Assembly (NCBI GenBank): GCA_003134655.1
Contig: PLBY01000155.1
Location: 74,358 to 138,357 of the forward strand
Length of the DNA stretch: 64,000 bases
Reading direction: 5' to 3'
DNA from: Acidobacteriaceae bacterium
Lineage (GTDB): Bacteria; Acidobacteriota; Terriglobia; Terriglobales; Acidobacteriaceae
The notes under the pieces: model-generated
Told to the model about the DNA's origin: nothing
What the model saw: the letters and a program-made list of their open reading frames with translations, nothing else
Database searches by the model: none
Translations under genes and position numbers: made by a program
Part shown: positions 34,197-41,355 of the stretch, in pieces
Layout of the letters: each line of letters opens with the position of its first letter
Numbering within the stretch: the stretch's first letter is position 1

Positions 34197-36596
34197 CTAG
34201 GCTGCTTTCGTGCGCAGGGCGGGCGTCAGCAGCAGGGCGAGCAGGTAGGCGGTGGCGCCGCAGGCCAGAGTGACGTTCAATCCGAACTGGATGGCGATGA
34301 CCATGGCCAGTACCGATCCGAGCACGCTGGCCGCCGCATTCATCGCCCAGGCCCATTCGACTGAATTATCGGAGGCGCCTTGCCCGCTGGGAAATTCCGG
34401 AGCGGGCAGGGCAGCGAGCGCTCGCAAGCCCGTGGGGAAGGGCATGCCCATTACGAATCCCAACGGGACGAGAAGGACGCCGCTGACCAGCAGGCGGTAG
34501 CCGAAGTCCAGGCCAACCAGCGCCGCAAGACGGCCGGGGAGGAAGAATACGTCGGCGAGAATTGTCACGATGACGAGGACGAGCGGGACCCAGGCTAAAT
34601 TTGTGCGAGGCAGCCAGAGTCGTGAGAACAGGCTGCCTGCTCCGCTGGAGATCATCAGCAAGAAAATCACGACAGTGAGTGCGTAGGTAGGGTGGCCGAG
34701 GAATAGCACGAAGCGCTGGATGAAGGCGATCTCCACCAGGATGTAGCCCAGACCCACGGCAACGAAGTAGAGCAGTGGAAACGGGGACTGGCGGGCGTTC
34801 CGGCTTCTCAACGCAAGGGGCAGAACCAGGAATGCCAGCACTGCGATCAGGGAAATCACGAGCACGAGAAGGAGGACCAGCACACCAAGGTTCACTTTCC
34901 AGTCGATGCCTTCCCGCAGGCCTTTTTCGCCGAGGATCTGCCCGGCCTTCAGAGTGAAGAAGAAGAACGGAGCATTGTCGGTGACCGGCGCGACATTGTA
35001 GGCGTAGCCGCGCGCGAAGCCGTAGGGATCGTTGCTGGCGATCAGATCGGAGAACGGATTGTTCCCGGGCTGCGACGGCAGATACAGCGGGTCGAGTTCC
35101 GAGTAGTGATCGAAATGCGTGATCACCGCCGTCTCTTCCGCAGGCGTAAACGGAGTCTTCTTGGCCAGCACGACGACCGGGATGCCATCTGCGTCGAGCT
35201 CGCCCTGAGAGGCGACGATGAAGTTGCGAGCGGGATTCGCAACTCCAAGGCGATGCAGAGCCTCCATCGCCACCGCGACCACGCGCAAGGCTTCGCGCGG
35301 ATGGCGGAATTCCCAGCGGGTGATGGCGATCATTCCATCGGGCTTGAGGTGATTGAAATATTCGCTGAACGCCTCGACCGTATAGAGATTGTTTTCGCTG
35401 AGCGCGAACGCGCCGGCGGCGGTCGAGGCCCAGGTGTCGACCAGCGTCATCTGCACGACATCAAAATGCTGCGGAGTCGAGCGAAGGAAGGAGCGGCCAT
35501 CGGTCACGTGGATGTGCACGTCGGGCCGATCGTAGAGATGCTGCGCGTAGTCAGCGTACCGCTCGCGCATGATGGTGGTGGCGATGATGGGATTAATCTC
35601 GATCCCGGTGACGCTCGGACTGCCGTTGGCCACGGCGCGCAGAACGTCGACGCCTCCGCCAGGGCCGATGATGGCGAACTCGCCGTGGGGGCGGAGAACG
35701 TTGGCAAGTGCCGGCGGCGCGGCCATCAGGTTGTGCTCCCACAGGGTCCCCTGCCAGTGCGCCAGATCGGCGTTCATGATGTAGGTGGAAGCGTCGGCGT
35801 CGATGACGATGGCTTTGGCTTGCCCCTGGCGGTCGACTTCCACGCGCGAGAGCGCATTCCAGCGCGCAAATTCGACCCACGCGGGATCGCGGAACATGCC
35901 CTTGGCGTACACCACGTCGATGAGGCGTCCGGAGTGGTTCGCGCCGATCAGAGCCACCAAAGCAACCGCGAGCAGGGCGGCATTTCGGCGCTGCGAACGG
36001 AACTCGGCCCAGATGGTGGCGGCGGCGGCCATCGTGGCTCCGGCAACGAGAATGACGTTGGGTCCGCCCACCAAATTCAGCAAGGGGACGACCGCCAGGC
36101 AGGCCAGTGCTCCGCCGCAGAGATCGGCGCCGTAGAGTCGCGGAATACGGCGTGTCTCGCGAGCGAAGACGACGGCGAAAAGAAGTCCGGTGAGGAAGAA
36201 AGGGACGGCAGCGGCCAGATAGAGCACGGTTAGTCGGGCGAAGTTCGCCCACGACACCCGCAGCGCGACTGGAACATGCAGCACGATCTCCAGCACCACG
36301 AGGACCACCACGGAATTCGCCATGCACAACCTTGCGGCCAGCGTGCGCGTGTCGGTGGCGGCGAGCCTGGCTTTTAGCAGATAGGCGAAGACCCCGCCCG
36401 CGCCCAGTCCGAGCAGGGCGATGGAAATCGCGAGGAAGGCGAAGTGGTAGAAGAGCACGACGGAAAACAGTCGAGTCAGCGCCAACTCCAGCAGCAGGGC
36501 GGAGAAACTGGTGAGCGCGAGGCCCGCGAGCAGAGTTTTTTCCGGAATTTCGGTGCTGCTCGAAGTTGGGATAGGAGTCGAAGTGAGTACGGGCAT
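34197..36596 (-). CDS. Membrane-embedded spermidine-synthase-like protein
   Basis: 799 aa. About seven N-terminal membrane helices, a central methyltransferase-like domain (IIGPGGGVDVLRAVANGSPS and the acidic VTGIEINP), then another group of C-terminal helices. Such fused proteins have a polyamine-synthase fold, but their substrate is not established. MTLVDTWASTAAGAFALSEN resembles a substrate loop in the family. It is alone on this strand with a Mce gene downstream. I would not call it a functional spermidine synthase from sequence alone. Confidence 0.75.
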   Translation of the reverse strand: MPVLTSTPIPTSSSTEIPEKTLLAGLALTSFSALLLELALTRLFSVVLFYHFAFLAISIALLGLGAGGVFAYLLKARLAATDTRTLAARLCMANSVVVLVVLEIVLHVPVALRVSWANFARLTVLYLAAAVPFFLTGLLFAVVFARETRRIPRLYGADLCGGALACLAVVPLLNLVGGPNVILVAGATMAAAATIWAEFRSQRRNAALLAVALVALIGANHSGRLIDVVYAKGMFRDPAWVEFARWNALSRVEVDRQGQAKAIVIDADASTYIMNADLAHWQGTLWEHNLMAAPPALANVLRPHGEFAIIGPGGGVDVLRAVANGSPSVTGIEINPIIATTIMRERYADYAQHLYDRPDVHIHVTDGRSFLRSTPQHFDVVQMTLVDTWASTAAGAFALSENNLYTVEAFSEYFNHLKPDGMIAITRWEFRHPREALRVVAVAMEALHRLGVANPARNFIVASQGELDADGIPVVVLAKKTPFTPAEETAVITHFDHYSELDPLYLPSQPGNNPFSDLIASNDPYGFARGYAYNVAPVTDNAPFFFFTLKAGQILGEKGLREGIDWKVNLGVLVLLLVLVISLIAVLAFLVLPLALRSRNARQSPFPLLYFVAVGLGYILVEIAFIQRFVLFLGHPTYALTVVIFLLMISSGAGSLFSRLWLPRTNLAWVPLVLVIVTILADVFFLPGRLAALVGLDFGYRLLVSGVLLVPLGFVMGMPFPTGLRALAALPAPEFPSGQGASDNSVEWAWAMNAAASVLGSVLAMVIAIQFGLNVTLACGATAYLLALLLTPALRTKAA

Positions 36597-36668
36597 AAAT
36601 GAATAGGAAGGCGACAGTCTAGCAGATGGCGCGCACCAGATTTTGCGCGAGTCGGTGCGCGGAGAGCC

Positions 36669-37046
36669 TTAGCTCTCGAGGATGACTTGAGCGATTGCCT
36701 GTTCCTGGGTGTGTGAAATCGAGAGAGCGGTATTCTTCACGCCGAGCTTCGCGGCGAATTCTGCAGCCTTGCCGTGGAATGCGATGGTTGGACGGCCACC
36801 CGGCATGCGGACCACTTCGCAATCGCGCCACCGTACGCCATGGTTCCAGCCGGTGCCCAGAGCCTTCATGGCGGCTTCCTTGGCTGCGAAGCGCGCGGCA
36901 TAACGCTCCATGCGATTTGCCTTGGAATCGCAGTAGCGCATCTCTCCCGGAGTGTAGATGCGCTGCAAAAAACGCTGGCCGAAACGCTCGATGGACTGGC
37001 GGATGCGGGGAACTTCTGCGATGTCGATACCGGTGCCTACGATCAT
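36669..37046 (-). CDS. acpS: Holo-[acyl-carrier-protein] synthase
   Basis: Transfers 4'-phosphopantetheine from CoA to the carrier-protein serine. GTGIDIAEVPRI with Asp8 and RFAAKEAAMKALG with Glu57 bind Mg. 125 aa, normal. Its likely target, AcpP, is encoded at 45323. Start ATG 37046, close to the stop of the DUF488 gene. Confidence 0.95.
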   Translation of the reverse strand: MIVGTGIDIAEVPRIRQSIERFGQRFLQRIYTPGEMRYCDSKANRMERYAARFAAKEAAMKALGTGWNHGVRWRDCEVVRMPGGRPTIAFHGKAAEFAAKLGVKNTALSISHTQEQAIAQVILES

Positions 37047-37072
37047 GTTGCGGATGCCCTCGGCATTGAATC

Positions 37073-37606
37073 TTACAGCAACCGATCTCCACGATAGATC
37101 AGACGTCCGTCAACGATGCGGGCTTCTCCCATCAACGCATGCGATTTGACTGGGCCCTCAGCATCGATATGCAGGACTTCATGACCACGTGCGACCAGCC
37201 AGTCGGAAATCAGCATGCGGTGGCAGCGGAAATATACCCGCTCGGCGCACATGTACGCGGTCCGCGAGCTTTCGGCGAATGCGAGCAGATCCGACATGGC
37301 GCGGTCGAATTCCGGCGTAAGCATGTAGTCCGCATAGTTGCGGAAGCTCTGGTTGCGCAGGCCAATGTTGGGAGATTCCTCAAGGCTCTTCTTGCGATAG
37401 CCTCCCAGCGCCTTCAGCCACACATAACGGATTCCCGCGGCCGGCAAAGTCTGTTCTAGCGAATCGCGATTGAACTGAGGCAGCCGCCGCGACATGGGGA
37501 AGGCGCGGATATCCACGAGAGTCTGAACCTGATGCGCCCTCAGCGCGCCAATCAAGTCTTCGATGGTGCGAGTGGAATGCCCGATGGTGTAGAGAACGGC
37601 CAACAA
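37073..37606 (-). CDS. DUF488 protein
   Basis: YTIGHSTRTIEDLIGALRAH and LVDIRAFPMSRRLPQFN are the hallmark start of DUF488. ALGGYRKKS and the C-terminal CAERVYFRCHRMLISDWL with two cysteines are also typical. DUF488 proteins are of unknown role, some near DNA-repair genes. Start is TTG 37606. A second, YeaO-type DUF488 protein is at 39670. It lies between acpS and selA on the same strand. Confidence 0.8.
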   Translation of the reverse strand: MLAVLYTIGHSTRTIEDLIGALRAHQVQTLVDIRAFPMSRRLPQFNRDSLEQTLPAAGIRYVWLKALGGYRKKSLEESPNIGLRNQSFRNYADYMLTPEFDRAMSDLLAFAESSRTAYMCAERVYFRCHRMLISDWLVARGHEVLHIDAEGPVKSHALMGEARIVDGRLIYRGDRLL

Positions 37607-37624
37607 TTATTGGATGCCGTCGGT

Positions 37625-39133
37625 CTAAGACGCGATTCGTTCGAGCGCACCTGCGATGACCGGATCCTGGTCGGCAAACACGGTGCGCAAATCCAGCAGG
37701 ACTCTTCCTTGTTCCACACGGGCAATGATTGCCGGATCGGACGCGCGCAGACGGGCGGAGAACTCGTCGGCGCTGAGGCCCTCGCAACTCAAAGCCAGCA
37801 GGCGAGTCGGCAGGACTGATGAGGGCGCGGCGCCGCCGCCAATGACTGATTCACCGTTGGTAATCTCGATGCTGAGTTTCGACGACCGGACGTGTGCCGA
37901 GAGGGAGTCGGCGCGTTTGCCGATTTCCTCTTTGGTCAGGCGCATCATCTTCAATGTGGGAATGGCGTCGTGGTCGCGCTTCACATAGGCGAGCAGCGTA
38001 GCCTCGAGCGCGGCGTAGGTGAGTTTGTCCACGCGGAGCGCGCGGAACAACGAGTTCGATCGCATGCGGGCGACCAGATCGGCGCGACCGCTGATCAATC
38101 CGGCTTGCGGGCCGCCCAGCAACTTGTCGCCGCTGTAGGTGACGATGTCGACGCCGGCGCGCAAGCTGTCGAGCACGCTGGGTTCGCCGCTGATGCCGAA
38201 GTTCTGCAAGTCGACGAGCGCGCCGCTGCCGAGATCTTCCATCAATGGGAGGCCACGCTTTTGGGCGAGAGCAACCAGTTCCGCTGTGGATGCCTGCTCG
38301 GTAAAGCCGGTAATTTCGAAATTCGAGCGGTGCACGCGCAGCAGGAGCCGAGTGCGATCAGTAATCGCTTTTTCGTAGTCAGTGACGCGCGTGCGATTGG
38401 TGGTGCCGACCTCACGCAGCGTTGCGCCCGACTTCGCCATGACGTCTGGAATGCGGAAGGAGCCACCGATCTCGACTAACTCGCCGCGTGAGACGATGAC
38501 TTCGCCGCCTTCGGCCAGGGTGTTGAGCGCCAGCAGGACTGCGGCCGCGTTGTTGTTTACGACGATGGTCGAGACACTGCTCGCAGCTTCCGCCGGGCTT
38601 TGCCTCTTCGGCTCGCTGCTCTCGCTCAGGGCTGGCTCCGGCTGGACGGCCGAGGCGGCCGTCCCCACATGAGCTGATATCGCGCCGTCACTGAGTAGAC
38701 TGCGGAAGAGGCGATCTACGTGGGTATCCCGCTTGCCGCGCTCGCCCGCGTCGATGTCGAACTCGAGATTGGAGAAGCGTCCGGCGGTTTCGCGGATGTG
38801 CGCCAGGGCGGACTTTGCCAGCGGGGCGCGGCCCAGGTTCGTATGCAGGATGACCCCGGTTGCGTTGATCACCGGGCGCAGGGAATGTCCGAGTGCCTGA
38901 CGCAGCTGTCCTTCGATTGCAGATGCGATTCCCGTAAGGGCCAGTTGCAGCGCTGACGAAGTCAGCAAGCCGGAAGCAATTTCACGCCGCAAGCGAGCGA
39001 CCACGGCGCGCGCAGCGTCGGTGACCGGCGCAATTCCGTGGGCGGCTGCGAGAGTTTCTACGCCGGGTATCCGCAGAACTTCGTCGACCGACGGCAGTTC
39101 GCGAAAAAGCTCCGATTTCGCCGTGGTTTTCAT
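37625..39133 (-). CDS. selA: L-seryl-tRNA(Sec) selenium transferase with in-frame insertion
   Basis: PLP enzyme converting seryl-tRNA(Sec) to selenocysteinyl-tRNA. INATGVILHTNLGRAPL, VVNNNAAAVLLAL and the PLP-lysine motif SGDKLLGGPQAG (K337) are present. Residues about 149-188 between the small-subdomain helix and VVNNN are extra and are encoded by repeat DNA at 38644-38676 and flanks. ATG 39133 gives 502 aa against 460-470 usual. The genome presumably uses selenocysteine; selB, selC and selD are not in this window. Confidence 0.94.
   Translation of the reverse strand: MKTTAKSELFRELPSVDEVLRIPGVETLAAAHGIAPVTDAARAVVARLRREIASGLLTSSALQLALTGIASAIEGQLRQALGHSLRPVINATGVILHTNLGRAPLAKSALAHIRETAGRFSNLEFDIDAGERGKRDTHVDRLFRSLLSDGAISAHVGTAASAVQPEPALSESSEPKRQSPAEAASSVSTIVVNNNAAAVLLALNTLAEGGEVIVSRGELVEIGGSFRIPDVMAKSGATLREVGTTNRTRVTDYEKAITDRTRLLLRVHRSNFEITGFTEQASTAELVALAQKRGLPLMEDLGSGALVDLQNFGISGEPSVLDSLRAGVDIVTYSGDKLLGGPQAGLISGRADLVARMRSNSLFRALRVDKLTYAALEATLLAYVKRDHDAIPTLKMMRLTKEEIGKRADSLSAHVRSSKLSIEITNGESVIGGGAAPSSVLPTRLLALSCEGLSADEFSARLRASDPAIIARVEQGRVLLDLRTVFADQDPVIAGALERIAS
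38644..38676 (+). repeat. Family B element, antisense inside selA
   Basis: GGACGGCCGAGGCGGCCGTC followed by CCCACATGAGCTG, on the plus strand while selA is on the minus strand. Same hairpin-then-CCCCACA layout as at 15042 and 29824. Confidence 0.7.
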
Positions 39134-39178
39134 CCCCGGATTATCCCATGAAAACTGCGCCACGCACTCCTCGCGGAG

Positions 39179-39589
39179 CTAAAGCGTGTGCAGGTACGCC
39201 AGCAGATCCTGGATATCCTGCGAGTTCAATGTCTGGCTGTAGCCGGGCATTTCATTGCGGCCGAGGCGGATGATATCGGTGACGCGCTCATCATTGGCGG
39301 GCAGCCCACTGAGGGAAAGATATTTGTGCTGGAACATCCCCTTGAGCCCCGGGCCTTTTTTGCCGCGGGTAGAATACGGTTCGTGGCAGCGGTTGCAGCG
39401 GTCGTCGTAGATTCTGCGGCCGGCGGATTGCTGAGGGTTGAGACCGAGTTCCGCATCGGACTTGCGCGGCTCGACGTTGCAAGCGAAAAGCGTAATCAAC
39501 GCGAGCAGAGCTGCCATCGCTCCGAGAAGAACCTTCTTACTTCCATTCCCCAACGACTGACCCGTCCACCCGAAATCTTGCACTTGCAT
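39179..39589 (-). CDS. Cytochrome c-type lipoprotein
   Basis: A membrane/signal segment (VLLGAMAALLALITLFAC) with Cys37 as possible lipidation site precedes one haem motif CNRCH (C65, C68, H69). Met in RNEMPGYSQ is the likely axial ligand. The mature domain is about 95 residues. It probably carries electrons at the outer face of the membrane. Start ATG 39589. It precedes selA in the same direction, with an unrelated role. Confidence 0.85.
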   Translation of the reverse strand: MQVQDFGWTGQSLGNGSKKVLLGAMAALLALITLFACNVEPRKSDAELGLNPQQSAGRRIYDDRCNRCHEPYSTRGKKGPGLKGMFQHKYLSLSGLPANDERVTDIIRLGRNEMPGYSQTLNSQDIQDLLAYLHTL

Positions 39590-39669
39590 GAACCATCCCT
39601 CGATCGTGCCATATGCGGCGCTGCAAGCCGCTTTACAATAATAAGGCAGAGCACGGACAAGCCCACCCC

Positions 39670-40098
39670 ATGACAGTTGCCATCAAGCGTGTCTACGAAC
39701 CCGCGTCGCGTACCGACGGAGCGCGCGTGCTCGTCGACCGTTTGTGGCCGCGTGGGCTCACGAAAGCCAAGGCTGCGGTCGATGAGTGGCTGCGCGATCT
39801 GGCGCCGTCTGACGAACTGCGCCGCTGGTACCACGCGCGGCCCGATCACTGGCAGAACTTCCGCAAGAAGTATCTAAAGGAGTTGTCGCTGCCGGAGGCC
39901 CAGGAACCGCTGCTCCTGCTTTACAAACTTGCCCACAAGAGAAAACGCGTAACCCTTCTGTTTGGCTCGAAGAACGAGACCAACAATAACGCGGTCGTCC
40001 TCAAGGAATTGCTCGATGGAATGCGCAAGCCTCCGACGGGAACGGGTCCGGGAGCGATTGGCGTCATGCGGCGCGAGGCTGCCGTGCGGCGCAGGTAG
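39670..40098 (+). CDS. DUF488 protein, YeaO type
   Basis: 142 aa. VYEPASRTDGARVLVDRLWP and RGLTKAKAAVDEWLRDLAPS are the YeaO signature, followed by WYHARPDHWQNFRKKY and VTLLFGSKNETNNNAVVLKE. Structurally related to the DUF488 gene at 37073 but only distantly similar. ATG 39670 is chosen; the 19 upstream codons lack a site. Function unknown. Confidence 0.85.
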   Translation: MTVAIKRVYEPASRTDGARVLVDRLWPRGLTKAKAAVDEWLRDLAPSDELRRWYHARPDHWQNFRKKYLKELSLPEAQEPLLLLYKLAHKRKRVTLLFGSKNETNNNAVVLKELLDGMRKPPTGTGPGAIGVMRREAAVRRR

Positions 40099-40156
40099 CG
40101 CCGTCACACGCAGAGTCCCTTCTGCACTCTTCATTTCGATTTAGAATCGGTGCCGC

Positions 40157-41110
40157 ATGAGATCAGTCTTTCAATGGAACCTCGGCGCGCGCTCTCTCGA
40201 ACTGGGCAAGCGCACGCTGATCATGGGGATCGTCAATGTGACGCCGGATTCATTCTCCGACGGTGGGCAGTTTCTGGATCGCGACCAGGCTGTCGCGCAC
40301 GCCGAGCGATTGCTCGAAGACGGCGCAGACATTCTCGATATCGGAGGCGAGTCGACGCGGCCGGGAGCGCGGGTCGATGCTGATGTTTCGAAGCCAGCTG
40401 AGGGGAAGAAGGGTCCCGCAGCGAATCTCAAGGCGGGTGCGCCAGCCGTGAGTACGCCCACGGTTAGCGTGGAAGAGGAACTCAAGCGCGTGCTGCCGGT
40501 CATCGCCGAGTTGAAGAAGAAGCATCCCGCTACTGTGCTCTCCGTCGATACCTACAAAGCGGACGTCGCCCGCGCGGCCGCAGGCGCAGGGGCCGAGATT
40601 GTCAACGACGTCAGCGGATTCCGCTGGGACGCGCGCATGGCCAAGACCGTTGCTGAGCTGAAGTGTGGTGCCGTTCTTATGCATATGCGAGGACGTCCCG
40701 AGGAGTGGCGCACGCTGCCGCCGCCGGGGGACATCGTGCTGCTGGTAAAACGCGAACTCAAGGAGTGGGCCGAGAAGGCGGTGCTGGCGGGCGTGCGACG
40801 CGAGCGGATCGTGCTCGATCCCGGCTTTGGATTCGGGAAAAGCTTCGATGAAAACTATCCGCTGCTTAGACGCTTCAGTGAATTGCAGGCGGCGGGATTC
40901 CCGCTGCTGGCGGGTACTTCGCGGAAGTCATTCATTGGACGAACCTTGGGACGAGACGGGAAGGATGTTTCACCTGAGGGCCGCCTCTATGGAACGCTCG
41001 CCACGCAGACGGCGCTGATTCTCAAGGGCGCGCACATTTTGCGCACGCACGACGTCAAGGCGGCAGTGGACGCGGCGCGCGTTGCGGATGCGATTTTGCA
41101 AGCGTACTAG
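40157..41110 (+). CDS. folP: Dihydropteroate synthase with extra loop
   Basis: Condenses dihydropterin pyrophosphate with p-aminobenzoate in folate synthesis. MGIVNVTPDSFSDGG, DIGGESTRPGA, EIVNDVSGF, VLDPGFGFGKSFDEN and GTSRKSFIG are all present. Residues about 74-104 (SKPAEGKKGPAANLKAGAP) are an extra, low-complexity loop just after GESTRPGA. 317 aa. Unlike the ispE insertion, no palindrome is obvious in this stretch. Confidence 0.95.
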   Translation: MRSVFQWNLGARSLELGKRTLIMGIVNVTPDSFSDGGQFLDRDQAVAHAERLLEDGADILDIGGESTRPGARVDADVSKPAEGKKGPAANLKAGAPAVSTPTVSVEEELKRVLPVIAELKKKHPATVLSVDTYKADVARAAAGAGAEIVNDVSGFRWDARMAKTVAELKCGAVLMHMRGRPEEWRTLPPPGDIVLLVKRELKEWAEKAVLAGVRRERIVLDPGFGFGKSFDENYPLLRRFSELQAAGFPLLAGTSRKSFIGRTLGRDGKDVSPEGRLYGTLATQTALILKGAHILRTHDVKAAVDAARVADAILQAY

Positions 41111-41135
41111 GGCGGGTGTGTGAGATCTCGGCTCC

Positions 41136-41182
41136 GCGGGCGAGACGCCCCCGGTACAGCCGGCAGGATGCCGGCGCTACTT
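41136..41182 (+). repeat. Family D element
   Basis: GCGGGCGAGACGCCCCCGGT, then ACAGCCGGCAGGATGCCGGC and GCTACTT. Matches 22944-22990 in the order and ends of the two hairpins. Confidence 0.75.
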
Positions 41183-41291
41183 TTTTCTGTCGGAGAAATA
41201 TTAGGCTTCCGTTATTTTTGTTCAGCAAGCCTTAGCCGTGGCACGCGCTGATCGGTCGAGCATTTGGCTACATACAAAACAGGCTTCACAC

Positions 41292-41322
41292 AAAAAAGGC
41301 GTCCGAAACTCGGACGCCTTTT
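41292..41322. terminator. Bidirectional rho-independent terminator
   Basis: AAAAAAGGCGTCCG, loop AAACT, CGGACGCCTTTT. The stem is perfect and flanked by A-run and T-run, so it can end both folP (plus strand) and the DUF6600 gene (minus strand). Confidence 0.85.
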
Positions 41323-41355
41323 CCCGTTGCTTGATTGAGTGATCTACCCCAACTC

